This document shows positions 19,083 through 27,638 of a stretch of 64,000 nt of DNA, in pieces (the first letter of the stretch is position 1; each line of letters begins with the position of its first letter). Location: NCBI RefSeq assembly GCF_029201445.1, contig NZ_CP102381.1, forward strand, positions 1,798,001 through 1,862,000. Reading direction: 5' to 3'. The translations under genes and the position numbers were made by a program. The stretch is from Thiomicrorhabdus lithotrophica (GTDB lineage Bacteria; Pseudomonadota; Gammaproteobacteria; Thiomicrospirales; Thiomicrospiraceae). Under the pieces are notes generated by a model that saw nothing but the letters and a program-made list of their open reading frames with translations, searched no databases and was not told where the DNA came from.

Positions 19083-20309
19083 TTAGTCAGCTTGACGTCG
19101 TAAGAAAGCAGGGATATCTAAGTAATTAGAGCTTTCCATACTTCCAGCTGTCGCACCGTTTACAACCATTTTAGGGCGAACCACTTCAGGTTCAGGTGCT
19201 AAAATCTCAGGCTGAGCCATCTCGATTGTTGTCTGTACAGCATCTGAATTAACAACCTGAGGAGCTTCTTCAACTTCTTTAACTTCTTGTTTATTCGCTT
19301 TAACCGCTTGTAGGTTTGGCTTAACCACTTCAGGTCTACCTTCTACCGCTGCTGCTGTTTCTAAACCTGTTGCCACAACAGTTACACGAATTTCATCAGT
19401 CATTGATTCATCAACTGATGTACCGATAATAACGCGTGCATCTTGCGCTGCAACCTGATCAATAACATCACCTACTTCGTTAAACTCACCTAATGTAAAG
19501 TCCAAACCACTTGTAATGTTAACCAGCAAACCACGCGCACCAGAAACTGAAATATCTTCTAATAGTGGATTAGCAATCGCTTTTTCTGCCGCTTTGATTG
19601 CGCGATCATCACCAGTTGCATGACCGACACCCATCATTGCCATTCCGCGTTCACCCATCACCGTACGTAAATCTTCAAAATCCACGTTGATCATACCTGG
19701 ACGCGTTACTAGCTCTGAAATACCTTGAACCGCACCGAATAATACTTCATTAGCATAATCAAATGCTTTAGCTAAAACAAAATCGCGACCCAGTACTTTT
19801 AATAATTTGTCATTCGGAACCGTAATTAGAGAATCAACGTGTTCTGAAAGCTCTTCAATACCTGCTTCAGCAATGTGGTTACGGCGTTCAAAACCAAACG
19901 GCTTACTTACCACACCTACTGTTAGAATACCCATCTCACGTGCTGCTTGTGCAACAACTGGAGCTGAACCTGTTCCTGTTCCACCACCCATACCGGCAGT
20001 GATAAAGACCATATCAGCATCTTTCAGCTGTTCTTTTACAGCATCAATATCATCTTTTGCTGCTTGTCTTCCGCGCTCTGGATCAGCACCCGCACCTAAT
20101 CCACCCGCACCTAACTGAATGCAAACATCTACAGAAGCATTTTCTAATGCTTGAGCATCGGTATTGGCACACATAAACTCAACACCCTTTACATCAGAGC
20201 GTACCATGTAATCCACAGCGTTACCGCCACCTCCGCCTAAGCCAATAACTTTAATGACTGGCATACCAGGTGTCCGAACTGGTGTGACTTCTTTTCCTAT
20301 AAAATTCAT
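19083..20309 (-). CDS. ftsZ: Cell division GTPase FtsZ
   Basis: FtsZ is the tubulin-like GTPase that forms the division ring. All core motifs are present: VIGLGGGGGNAVDYM at the N-terminus, the signature GMGGGTGTGSAPVVA, the T7 loop NVDFEDLRTVM that completes the GTPase site of the next subunit, a variable linker from about residue 320, and the C-terminal peptide LDIPAFLRRQAD that binds FtsA and ZipA. AGGGGA lies 8 bases before the ATG. The odd feature is location: it lies between rsmH and ftsL, not after ftsQ-ftsA. The intact C-terminal peptide argues for a working FtsZ, not a relic. Whether a second copy exists elsewhere is unknown. Confidence 0.98.
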   Translation of the reverse strand: MNFIGKEVTPVRTPGMPVIKVIGLGGGGGNAVDYMVRSDVKGVEFMCANTDAQALENASVDVCIQLGAGGLGAGADPERGRQAAKDDIDAVKEQLKDADMVFITAGMGGGTGTGSAPVVAQAAREMGILTVGVVSKPFGFERRNHIAEAGIEELSEHVDSLITVPNDKLLKVLGRDFVLAKAFDYANEVLFGAVQGISELVTRPGMINVDFEDLRTVMGERGMAMMGVGHATGDDRAIKAAEKAIANPLLEDISVSGARGLLVNITSGLDFTLGEFNEVGDVIDQVAAQDARVIIGTSVDESMTDEIRVTVVATGLETAAAVEGRPEVVKPNLQAVKANKQEVKEVEEAPQVVNSDAVQTTIEMAQPEILAPEPEVVRPKMVVNGATAGSMESSNYLDIPAFLRRQAD

Positions 20310-20387
20310 GACGACGATTCCCCTTAATCAGCATGATAAAAATAAACGTTACTTTGATACTAATAATGTTTTTATAAACATCTATGT

Positions 20388-21338
20388 TTATAGTTTTTCT
20401 GCAATTCTTAACACCGCACTACGCGATCTTGAGTTTTGCTTGCACTCCTCTGTGCTTGGAAAGATAGGCTTTCCAACTTTCTTCAACACCGGCTCAATAA
20501 CCTCTATTAAAATCGGTGAATCTGGAAACAGGTCTTTAATCATTGATTGATCTCTTATAAACACCTTAACTATTCTGTCTTCTAGTGAATGAAAGCTAAT
20601 AACTGACAACCTTCCACCGGGTGCTAAAATCTCAACCGCAGATTCTAAAACATTCTTCAATACATCCAACTCTCTATTCACAGCAATACGAATTGCCTGA
20701 AATGTTCTGGTTGCTGGATGTTTATTCTTTTCGGTTTTTGGCGACACTTGCTTAATTAAATTCGCCAAATCTAATGTTGTTTGCAATTCATCTCGCTCGG
20801 AGGCTTCTTTAATCTCGCGAGCAATACGGCCTGAAAAACGTTCTTCACCGTAATTTTGCAAAACCAGCTTTAAGGTTTTTTCATCCACTTGCTTAAGCCA
20901 ATCTTTTGCACTCAAGCCCTCTTTAGGATTCATGCGCATATCTAAAGGACCTTCGCGCATAAAGCTAAAACCACGGTCCGCGTCATCAAGTTGTGGTGAT
21001 GAAACACCTAAATCCAATAACAAGCCATCAACCTTACCGACCAAACCACGTGCTTCACAAAATGTTTTTACATCCTCAAAGCTGCCATACTGAATTTCAA
21101 AACGCTTGTCTTTAATGTGCGTATTTGCATATTCAATCGCTTCAGGATCTTGATCAATTGCGATAAGACGACCGTTTTCACCTAATCGTTTTAACAGTGC
21201 GCGACTATGACCGCCACGACCAAACGTTCCATCAATATAAATACCATCTGGCTTTATATTCAAACCATCTAATGACTCATTTAAAAGAACTGAAAAATGT
21301 GTTTCTTGTGAATCCAATTCGCTTCCTTGCTCTAGCAC
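20388..21338 (-). CDS. rsmH: 16S rRNA m4C1402 methyltransferase RsmH (MraW)
   Basis: RsmH N4-methylates C1402 of 16S rRNA using SAM. The protein is 316 residues, typical. Motifs: [13 protein letters not shown] near the start, the SAM-binding [36 protein letters not shown], and the C-terminal [16 protein letters not shown] start at 21338 is supported by GAGG seven bases upstream. It follows mraZ by 25 bases, the standard arrangement. It is followed by ftsZ instead of ftsL. Confidence 0.97.
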   Translation of the reverse strand: MLEQGSELDSQETHFSVLLNESLDGLNIKPDGIYIDGTFGRGGHSRALLKRLGENGRLIAIDQDPEAIEYANTHIKDKRFEIQYGSFEDVKTFCEARGLVGKVDGLLLDLGVSSPQLDDADRGFSFMREGPLDMRMNPKEGLSAKDWLKQVDEKTLKLVLQNYGEERFSGRIAREIKEASERDELQTTLDLANLIKQVSPKTEKNKHPATRTFQAIRIAVNRELDVLKNVLESAVEILAPGGRLSVISFHSLEDRIVKVFIRDQSMIKDLFPDSPILIEVIEPVLKKVGKPIFPSTEECKQNSRSRSAVLRIAEKL

Positions 21339-21363
21339 TGGTAAACCTCGTTGCTAAAAGCCA

Positions 21364-21822
21364 TTACAGACTCAAGCTTGCAAGTGATTCAGAAATTTCA
21401 TTCGACATAGCCGTATCCAGCATATCTGGACGACTATTATCCCAAGCCTCTTGTGACCATAATTCAAACTTATTTCCCTGACCTAACAAAATAGCGGGTT
21501 TATCAATATTGGCATGTTCACGTAACAAACTTGGTAAAAGCACACGACCTTGAGAATCAATTTCCATCTCAGATGCATGACCTAATAGCAAACGCTGGTA
21601 CAATCTCGCCTGAGGATCAACATTAGGCAGAGACATTAATTTACGTTCAATGATTTCCCATTCGTCCAGGGTATAAATCAATAAACATGGGCTGTGTAAA
21701 TCAATTGTGGCAACCAATTGGTTATCGCTGGCGTCAGAAATCGAATCACGATACTTCTTAGGGATAGCCATTCTTCCCTTAGCATCGATATTGACCGAAT
21801 TGATTCCTCTAAAAAAAAGCAT
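21364..21822 (-). CDS. mraZ: Transcriptional regulator MraZ
   Basis: MraZ is a small AbrB-like DNA-binding protein that represses the dcw operon by binding tandem TGG repeats in its own promoter. I start it at the ATG at 21822 (152 residues), so it begins MLFFRGINSVNIDAKGR. A GTG nine bases upstream lies inside a regulatory repeat and gives a start atypical for the family. Two SpoVT/AbrB-like halves are visible (NIDAKGRMAIPKKYR and EIDSQGRVLLPSLLR). The gene opens the dcw cluster, with a near-consensus promoter and four MraZ boxes just upstream. Confidence 0.96.
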   Translation of the reverse strand: MLFFRGINSVNIDAKGRMAIPKKYRDSISDASDNQLVATIDLHSPCLLIYTLDEWEIIERKLMSLPNVDPQARLYQRLLLGHASEMEIDSQGRVLLPSLLREHANIDKPAILLGQGNKFELWSQEAWDNSRPDMLDTAMSNEISESLASLSL

Positions 21823-21825
21823 TTT

Positions 21826-21862
21826 TACCACTTTTCACCACTTTGCCCCACTTGTTGCCACT
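21826..21862 (-). promoter_or_regulatory. MraZ-binding repeats: four AGTGGNN units at exact 10-bp spacing
   Basis: On the minus strand the units AGTGGCA, AGTGGGG, AGTGGTG and AGTGGTA follow each other at a 10-bp period and end at the mraZ start. E. coli MraZ binds TGGGN repeats at the same spacing, so these are very likely operators. They overlap the -10 box and leader. A further AGTGGCG lies at 21883-21877, near the -35 box. Confidence 0.85.
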
Positions 21863-21888
21863 ATATGGAGTTTTGACGCCACTGTCAA
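21860..21888 (-). promoter_or_regulatory. mraZ (dcw operon) sigma-70 promoter
   Basis: On the minus strand a perfect -35 TTGACA (21888-21883) and a -10 TATAGT (21865-21860) are 17 bases apart, the ideal spacing. The predicted transcript would start near 21853 and have a leader of about 30 bases carrying the MraZ boxes. Confidence 0.75.
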
Positions 21889-22433
21889 CTGCACGAAACC
21901 GTAAATTCCATGTAATGACAACAACTTAGCGTTATTTCAGAATAAAAAAGAGCCAATCTTAAAAAATACAATCCCATTATATTTCAATAAGTTGCAAACA
22001 CTTGGCAAACTTATTTTTAACTTTTAACAACAAGGTTTTGTCTCTATTTTGGTAAAATTACATACAAAGCAGACACTTTCTAAAGCAATACATAGTGTGA
22101 ACAAGAAAACTACAGGCACCACATATAGTACCTTGAGATTTTTAATCTAAAGAAATTAAAAAAAGTGGGGAATTTTTACCTTTTTTTTAAGAAATGATAA
22201 AAAATTGGCAAATTGTGAAAGGATTGAGAAAAATTAAATTGTGGTAAAAATGAATCTATAATTCTTTAAATCGAATACATTTGTACCAATTTACCTCAAT
22301 AGACTTACCAGGCCTGGCTGTCTATTTTAAGAAAGTTAACTAGGGGTCAAACACCCACTCAATTAATCTGTAAATATTATTTTTTTGAATAAGTTAGCTT
22401 ATTTAGGGTTATATAATTTTTAATGGCTTAGCA
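21889..22433. other. 545-base AT-rich gene-free stretch upstream of the mraZ promoter
   Basis: No credible open reading frame or RNA gene is seen. On the plus strand it holds AGTGGGG (22164-22170) and GTGGTAAAAATG (22241-22252). The latter is an exact 12-base copy of the sequence at the mraZ start, which lies on the opposite strand. One copy of the palindromic repeat lies at 22308-22317. Long A and T runs may bend the DNA. Confidence 0.5.
22308..22317. repeat. Palindromic repeat core CCAGGCCTGG, intergenic
   Basis: Flanks TTA/CTG give a one-sided match to the longer consensus. It lies between the DUF2805 gene and mraZ. Confidence 0.85.
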
Positions 22434-22721
22434 TTAACGACTACGATGTTTATATTGAGTTGGACAATAGCCTCTCTTGACTTCTGAAGAGCGAAAAGCG
22501 GCATGTTTTGTTTTACGACCAGTGACACGCTCTCGCCATACCCTAAAACTTCTTGGTTTAAGCTGAGATCGCATTAACTTAATAACTTGCGGTTCGGACA
22601 AACCATAGTTAATTTCGATTGCTTCAAATGGGGTTCTATCCTCCCACGCCATTTCAATAACTCGAGACACTCTTTCTTCATTTAGTGTTTCGCCATCTAC
22701 TGGTTCAATCATTCTTCTCAT
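22434..22721 (-). CDS. DUF2805 / TIGR03643 family protein
   Basis: A 95-residue protein of unknown function. The stretch VSRVIEMAWEDRTPFEAIEI followed by a helix-turn-helix-like GLSEPQVIKLMRSQL and then FRVWRERVTGRKTKH is characteristic of the TIGR03643 (DUF2805) family. The middle region resembles a small helix-turn-helix, so DNA or RNA binding is possible but unproven. GGAG sits seven bases before the ATG. Its upstream region carries an inverted repeat that may be an operator. It is transcribed on the minus strand, separate from mraZ. Confidence 0.8.
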   Translation of the reverse strand: MRRMIEPVDGETLNEERVSRVIEMAWEDRTPFEAIEINYGLSEPQVIKLMRSQLKPRSFRVWRERVTGRKTKHAAFRSSEVKRGYCPTQYKHRSR

Positions 22722-22750
22722 GCAAACACTCCATAAAAACTAATACAATA

Positions 22751-22769
22751 CTGTATAAATAATATACAG
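22751..22769. promoter_or_regulatory. Inverted repeat CTGTATA-N5-TATACAG upstream of the DUF2805 gene
   Basis: Perfect 7-base arms about 30 bases before the start codon, inside an AT-rich promoter-like region. The half-sites recall a LexA box, but the CTGT-ACAG gap is 11 bases, not 8, so LexA binding is not supported. Confidence 0.4.
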
Positions 22770-22941
22770 ATATAATACAATAATTATACATTGCACTCTA
22801 GATAGAAAATATTAAATACGGATTCTTACCTGTAAAAGAGCTTTAAAAGACTTTTGAATTATCAATAGTGAACGAAAGTTAAAAGAGAAGCAGCGGTTAA
22901 AGATCGCTTTTAAATAAATAATACCGAAAGAAGGGAAAAAG

Positions 22942-23321
22942 AAAAAGTGGGTCTATAAGCCGGGTTCTGTACTCTTGCGAGCGACAACCATTCATCTGGA
23001 CTAAACATCACTGCTAGCCTCAAGCAACCTACCCGAAAACTCCTGCGAGCAGCAGGTTGTACCAAGCAAGCTTGATACGGTGTTTTCCTATTTGGTCTTG
23101 CACCGGATTGGGTTTTCACTGCCACTTCTGTTACCAGAAGCGCGGTGCGCTCTTACCGCACCATTTCAACCTTACCTGATCTCCGAAGAGCCATCGGCGG
23201 TATATTTTCTGCTGCACTATCCGTCAGCTTACACTGCCCAGCCGTTAGCTGGAATCCTGCTCTATGGTGCCCGGACTTTCCTCCGAAGGTAAACCTTCCG
23301 CGGTTGTCCGACCCACTTTTT
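22942..23321 (-). ncRNA. rnpB: RNase P RNA, bacterial type A
   Basis: This is the catalytic RNA of RNase P, which matures tRNA 5' ends. On the minus strand the conserved blocks appear in order: GAGGAAAGTCCGGGCACCAT, CAGCTAACGGCTGGGC, AACCGCCGATGGC-like (TACCGCCGATGGCTCTTCGG), GATCAGGTAAGG, GGTGCGGTAAGAGCGCACC, ACCAAATAGG, GGTAGGTTGCTTGAG, AGATGAATGG and CAGAACCCGGCTTATAGACC. The 5' AAAGTGGGTC and 3' GACCCACTTT pair to form helix P1, which sets the ends. A TTTTTCTTTTT tract follows. Open reading frames across it are spurious. Confidence 0.97.
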
Positions 23322-23330
23322 AGATGGCGT

Positions 23331-23336
23331 ATAGTA
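23331..23336 (-). promoter_or_regulatory. Possible rnpB -10 box
   Basis: TACTAT on the minus strand lies about eight bases before the predicted RNase P RNA 5' end, which is correct spacing. No convincing -35 box is seen. Confidence 0.4.
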
Positions 23337-23392
23337 CAGCAATCGCCCTTAAAAGGCGAACAATGGATTTGCTATCCAATTAAAAACGTTTT

Positions 23393-23404
23393 ACCAGGCC
23401 TGGT
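23393..23404. repeat. Palindromic repeat ACCAGGCCTGGT, intergenic
   Basis: It lies inside the 16-base palindrome TTACCAGGCCTGGTAA, between rnpB and the dacB-like gene, about 40 bases past the latter's stop. It may also act as a short hairpin there. Confidence 0.9.
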
Positions 23405-23442
23405 AATGCATGAATTCACTCGTGTAAAGCTCTCTATAGAAT

Positions 23443-24738
23443 TTAATAAGCTAATGCTAACTCTTTAGCGAATCTGTTTCTGAAACGGTATGGAACTTTT
23501 TGGTTAATCATCATTGCAAAAGGTAAAAAGCCTTGTTCATTTTTAATATAACCAGCTAACGTACTGACACCAATAAGAGTTCCTGATTTTGCAAAAACAC
23601 TGGCTTCTACTTCTGGAAGAAGCTTAATCCAAGGCTTAAAGGATTGTAAAACATCAATCAACTGCGATGGAGCAAGCCTATTATTGCGAGATAGTCCTGC
23701 TCCGTCTTCAATATAAAATGTTTGCCAGTTGAATTTTTCTGTTAGTAGTTTTTTATACACTAACTGCACTTTATCTTGAGAAGCTTGCCCACCTAACAAT
23801 TCCACACTCAAATTTAAGGCTAACTGATTGGCAATAAAATTTGTGGAATACTGCATCATTGGTTTCACCACTTCTGCTAATGTTCTGCTATTCAAATGTG
23901 TATATACAGGTGTAGCTGTATTATCCGTAGTGTTTTCTAGGGTTTTAAAGGTGACATTATTGGCAACTTCAATCCCTTGCTGTTTTAAAAATACACCTAA
24001 TAACTCAGCAAAATACCGTTGATTAAGCTGAGAATCAGTGCCTAAGTTAACTCGTTTGTATTTTCCAGATGGCTTAGATTTAAAGCTTGTGATAGTACGA
24101 GCGACGGCTAGTCCAGATTTAGTCATCGGAGTTTGCGGCTCTGCAGACAGAAGTCTTTTACCGCGTTTTAAAACATAAATACTATTAAAGTTAGCTGCAA
24201 TTGCTGATGGAATCGCATCATAAGGATTATCACTCAAACCCGTTCCTGGCATTACCAGGCCTGGTTGATAGTAACTCCCGTCAAGCTGAATAGTCTCTAT
24301 ATTCACAATACCTTGCTCTTCCAGCTTAGCTTTCAGACGCTTGGCAATCAGTATCAACTCCTCAGAAACTAAAAATGGATCACCATAACCCTTAACAATC
24401 AAAGTGGTTTCTTGAGCCGCATTTTGAGTCAGATAAAAATCAGTTTTAAAACGATGATTTTCACCCCAGTGTTGTAAGGCCAGATAGGCGGTAATTAATT
24501 TGGTGGTTGAGGCCGGTACATAAGCTTGTTGAGAGTTCTTTGATTCTAACGGGTGCTTATTAGAGTCCAGCAGCAAGAAGCCCGCTTGTTCTAACTTAGA
24601 GAAAAACTGCCAACTCGGACCACTTAACGTTACATTGGCGACATCAGCTTTTGCAGCCAATACCATACCTGAAACTGAAAGCAGCGCTGTACTGAATAGA
24701 ATTGATATAAAAAATACGACTTTAGTCACATTCGTCAC
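23443..24738 (-). CDS. dacB: D-alanyl-D-alanine carboxypeptidase/endopeptidase, PBP4 type (peptidase S13)
   Basis: A periplasmic penicillin-binding protein that trims or cleaves peptidoglycan stem peptides. An N-terminal signal peptide (about 1-29) precedes the active site Ser77 in PASTTK, the second motif YSTNFIAN, and the third KSGT (FAKSGTLIGVS). The protein is 431 residues, a bit shorter than E. coli PBP4 (477), so domain II is probably smaller. One palindromic repeat encodes Pro-Gly-Leu-Val. A TATAAT-like -10 box is seen on the minus strand at 24779-24774. Which of carboxypeptidase or endopeptidase activity dominates cannot be told. Confidence 0.92.
   Translation of the reverse strand: MTNVTKVVFFISILFSTALLSVSGMVLAAKADVANVTLSGPSWQFFSKLEQAGFLLLDSNKHPLESKNSQQAYVPASTTKLITAYLALQHWGENHRFKTDFYLTQNAAQETTLIVKGYGDPFLVSEELILIAKRLKAKLEEQGIVNIETIQLDGSYYQPGLVMPGTGLSDNPYDAIPSAIAANFNSIYVLKRGKRLLSAEPQTPMTKSGLAVARTITSFKSKPSGKYKRVNLGTDSQLNQRYFAELLGVFLKQQGIEVANNVTFKTLENTTDNTATPVYTHLNSRTLAEVVKPMMQYSTNFIANQLALNLSVELLGGQASQDKVQLVYKKLLTEKFNWQTFYIEDGAGLSRNNRLAPSQLIDVLQSFKPWIKLLPEVEASVFAKSGTLIGVSTLAGYIKNEQGFLPFAMMINQKVPYRFRNRFAKELALAY
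24254..24265. repeat. Palindromic repeat ACCAGGCCTGGT in dacB
   Basis: Read on the minus strand as CCA GGC CTG GTA, Pro-Gly-Leu-Val. Confidence 0.9.
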
Positions 24739-24898
24739 TTAGCGATTACGCGATTGATTAAAAACATAGGTTTATTATATGACAGTTTTAACTACTAGAT
24801 ATTCACACTTCAAATTCCATCTCGATTACTGATTTAATTTTAATTACATTCCATATCGGTTTAAGATACATCCAATTCAATTTAAACAAACCAAGACG

Positions 24899-25279
24899 AT
24901 GAATCATTCAAGCGAACAAACCTTACAGCCAATTTCTAAATTTAAACATCCACTGACTAAAACCCTTATTTTCGGATTTATTTGGACTGTAGCTTTTGCG
25001 TTATTTTTACCGCTTGGCAAGATAGAATTTTGGCAATACAGTTTTTTTGTAAGTGCAGTGCCTAGCACCCTGCTTTGGGACACCTTTAATATTCAAAATC
25101 AAATTAGTGTCATTGCGATGGCGTTATTAAATAGTTTGGTATTTCTCATACCGTACTTTTATTACCTAAAAACCAAACAACAATATTGGTGGCTTTATTT
25201 GAGCATTTCTCTTTACGGATTTATTAACGCCGCTCTTGGGTTTACCATCATTATCAGCGTTAAAGATTTTGCCCACTGA
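24899..25279 (+). CDS. Small integral membrane protein of unknown function
   Basis: I do not recognise the family. The 126 residues contain four likely membrane helices, at about 24-42, 48-60, 72-90 and 98-118 (KTLIFGFIWTVAFALFLPLG, FVSAVPSTLLW, MALLNSLVFLIPYFYYL, LYLSISLYGFINAALGFTII). The short N-terminus is probably cytoplasmic. Its stop overlaps the start region of rsmJ, so the two genes are likely co-transcribed. That gives no clear functional hint. Divergent from the dacB-like gene. Confidence 0.75.
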   Translation: MNHSSEQTLQPISKFKHPLTKTLIFGFIWTVAFALFLPLGKIEFWQYSFFVSAVPSTLLWDTFNIQNQISVIAMALLNSLVFLIPYFYYLKTKQQYWWLYLSISLYGFINAALGFTIIISVKDFAH

Positions 25280-25285
25280 TTGTCT

Positions 25286-26113
25286 ATGAGCCTATCTACA
25301 GAAACTTTTACAGATATTTGCATTGCAAATACTTACCCAGAAAAATCTCAACCGTTAAGCAAGCAGCTCAACCTCTCTATCTGCTCAGAAAGTAATATTG
25401 AACAGTGGCTGGACTGGGTCAACGATAAAAAGGACTCTACGCTTAAACTGGCTTTATGTTCAAAGAAACAAGGTCCGGTTTCAATTGATTTTTTATCCGG
25501 TAAAAAGGCCCATCGCCGTCAATTTGGTGGAGGTAAAGGCCAACCTTTAGTCAGAGCGATGGGACAACTTGAACAAGGTGTGCCAAAAATTATTGATGCT
25601 ACCGCAGGTATGGGCGGAGACAGCTATGTCTTGGCAAGCCTTGGCTTTAAAGTTCAGATGATTGAGCGTTCACCCATCGTGGCGGCTTTACTTAATGATG
25701 CTTTAACTCGAGCGATCCAATCTTTAGATGCTGACCTGCCTGCTGAACTACAAGAGAGTATTCAAAACCTATCTTTGGTTAATGCAAATAGTGCCGACTA
25801 TCTGCTCAATAACCAGCCTGATGTTGATGTCATTTATATGGATCCAATGTATCCCGAAAAAAAGAAAAAAGCCGCTGCAAAAAAAGAGATGCAAGCCTTA
25901 CAACAGTTAGTAGGCCCAGATCTAGATAGTGAAAAACTCCTAGAGGCGGCGTTAAAAACAGCAAAATACCGTGTCGTCGTCAAACGTCCAAAAGGCGCTG
26001 ATCCAGTTTATTGTGCATTAAACAATATTCAACCTAGCTCCAATATAAGTAGTCCAAATACTCGCTATGATATTTATGTCATAAAAGCATTAAAAGCCTC
26101 AGGTCAATTATAA
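25286..26113 (+). CDS. rsmJ: 16S rRNA m2G1516 methyltransferase RsmJ
   Basis: RsmJ N2-methylates G1516 of 16S rRNA. Motifs: KAHRRQFGGGKGQPLVRAMG, the SAM-binding DATAGMGGDSYVLASLGF, the catalytic-type MDPMYPEKKKKAAAKKEMQ, and VVVKRPKGADP. I use the ATG at 25286 (275 residues). A TTG two codons earlier is possible. The start lies six bases past the stop of the upstream membrane protein gene, and no separate ribosome binding site is evident, which suggests coupled translation. Confidence 0.95.
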   Translation: MSLSTETFTDICIANTYPEKSQPLSKQLNLSICSESNIEQWLDWVNDKKDSTLKLALCSKKQGPVSIDFLSGKKAHRRQFGGGKGQPLVRAMGQLEQGVPKIIDATAGMGGDSYVLASLGFKVQMIERSPIVAALLNDALTRAIQSLDADLPAELQESIQNLSLVNANSADYLLNNQPDVDVIYMDPMYPEKKKKAAAKKEMQALQQLVGPDLDSEKLLEAALKTAKYRVVVKRPKGADPVYCALNNIQPSSNISSPNTRYDIYVIKALKASGQL

Positions 26114-26184
26114 AGAGGCCTTTGCAATTTAAGTAATGCACTTTATACTGAGACCAACTTTCATTGACAGGCCTTGAAAATCAG

Positions 26185-26601
26185 ATGCTAAAAATCCTTA
26201 TCTTAGATGATGCAAAAGTCATTCGATCTCTTCTAAAACTGACCTTGGAAAGTGATGGGATTATATGTGACGAAGCTGCCACAGTTGAAAAAGCACTGCA
26301 ATATGCGCAGCAGAATGAATATGATTTAATGATCATTGACTACATGCTAGAAGATGGGCACAACGGGCTAGAGCTTGTTGAGGCTATAAAATCTAAAGGA
26401 AAAAACATAGAAACCCCTTGTATCATGTTAAGTGCCGAGGATGGTGCAAACTGTAAATCAACTGCTAAAGACTTAGGGGTAAGAGCTTGGCTTAAAAAAC
26501 CTTTCACACCAAACGGCCTGTTAAAAATTGTTTATAAAGTGCTTAACATAGACTATTCAAGTCGTAAACTCGAAAAAAATTCAATGCATCATCACGAATA
26601 A
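26185..26601 (+). CDS. Single-domain response regulator (CheY-like receiver)
   Basis: A 138-residue receiver domain with no output domain. The acidic pocket is LDDAK, the phospho-accepting aspartate is in MIIDYM, the switch residue is in MLSAED, and the conserved lysine is in LKKPF. I start at the ATG at 26185, so that the protein opens MLKILILDD. A TTG at 26164 is less likely. No histidine kinase lies nearby. With two chemoreceptors in the window it could be a CheY, but the switch position is Ser and the sequence does not settle this. Confidence 0.88.
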   Translation: MLKILILDDAKVIRSLLKLTLESDGIICDEAATVEKALQYAQQNEYDLMIIDYMLEDGHNGLELVEAIKSKGKNIETPCIMLSAEDGANCKSTAKDLGVRAWLKKPFTPNGLLKIVYKVLNIDYSSRKLEKNSMHHHE

Positions 26602-26635
26602 TTACACCTTACAAAAACAGATCAACCACTAAACC

Positions 26636-27508
26636 CTATTCTTTCAGCTCTAATACTCTTTGATAAATCGGCTTTTTCTTTTCGCCAGTCAGTTCCGCAA
26701 TAATTTCCGATATCTGCTTTACAGGTAAAGATTGTTTTAACATCACTTTAATCATTTTGTCTTGCTCTATTAAAGCTGCTTCTCCGTCTTCAGAAGATTT
26801 TATTGGCGCACCTTTAAGCATCAACACAAACTCACCACGCACCTTATCAGAATGATCAGTAAAGTAGCGGCGTACCTCTTGTAAGCTACCTGATACAAAT
26901 TGTTCAAATTTTTTGGTTAACTCGCGGGCAACCACTATTTCACGTTCATCGCCAAAAGCAGTCAACATAGATTCCAAACAATCTATTAGTCGATGCGGTG
27001 ATTCATAAAAAACTAAGGTACGAACCTCAGTAGCTAAACCTTGTAAAACCAATAAACGCTTGTTGCCTCTAGCAGGCAAAAAACCTTCATAAGTAAAACG
27101 ATCTGTTGGCAAACCAGCAGCACTCAATGCGGCAATTACAGCGCTAGGTCCGGGCAAAGGCACAACACGAATACCCTCATCTCTTAACAGCTTAACTAAA
27201 AAATAACCCGGGTCATTAATCAGTGGCGTGCCTGCATCCGAAATCAAAGCCCCGTCTTCACCATTTTTCAACTTCTCTAACAGTTGCTCACTACGTTGTT
27301 GTTCATTATGTTCATGCAGACTAATCAATGTTTGATTAATCCCTAAAGAGTGCAATAAAGGTTTACTATGACGTGTATCTTCTGCAGCAACCCAATCAAC
27401 CTTTTCAAGCGTTTCTACCGCTCTTCTAGTGATATCTCCCAAGTTTCCAATTGGTGTTGCCACAACGTAAAGCGTTCCAGATATTTGTGTTTGATTTTGA
27501 AGCGTCAT
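26636..27508 (-). CDS. rsmI: 16S rRNA 2'-O-methyltransferase RsmI (C1402)
   Basis: RsmI 2'-O-methylates C1402, the same nucleotide that RsmH N4-methylates. The 290-residue protein has the tetrapyrrole-methylase fold: YVVATPIGNLGDITRRA at the N-terminus, AEDTRHSKPLL, LISDAGTPLINDPGY and PLPGPSAVIAAL. Its C-terminal helical part ends KKKPIYQRVLELKE. It is divergent from the lpoA-like gene, the classic yraL-yraM-yraN arrangement of gammaproteobacteria. Confidence 0.97.
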   Translation of the reverse strand: MTLQNQTQISGTLYVVATPIGNLGDITRRAVETLEKVDWVAAEDTRHSKPLLHSLGINQTLISLHEHNEQQRSEQLLEKLKNGEDGALISDAGTPLINDPGYFLVKLLRDEGIRVVPLPGPSAVIAALSAAGLPTDRFTYEGFLPARGNKRLLVLQGLATEVRTLVFYESPHRLIDCLESMLTAFGDEREIVVARELTKKFEQFVSGSLQEVRRYFTDHSDKVRGEFVLMLKGAPIKSSEDGEAALIEQDKMIKVMLKQSLPVKQISEIIAELTGEKKKPIYQRVLELKE

Positions 27509-27590
27509 AATTAACCTTAGTTTTTTTGAAAAGTGTGCCGTTAAATCAAAAACATGTAAGCAAGATTACCCGATCCAATTTAGATTAAGA

Positions 27591-27596
27591 TATAAT
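27591..27596 (+). promoter_or_regulatory. Possible -10 box of the lpoA-like gene
   Basis: A perfect TATAAT lies 42 bases before the start codon in the divergent region. No good -35 match is seen. Confidence 0.4.
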
Positions 27597-27638
27597 CTTT
27601 GAACGCCATTTAACAACAAAAAGCTATTTTAAAACAAA

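Noticed and set aside
22751-22769. LexA (SOS) box
   Set aside because: The CTGT and ACAG half-sites are separated by 11 bases, while LexA boxes need 8.
22910-23468. Open reading frames on both strands across this segment
   Set aside because: They overlie RNase P RNA, whose conserved blocks and P1 helix are clear.
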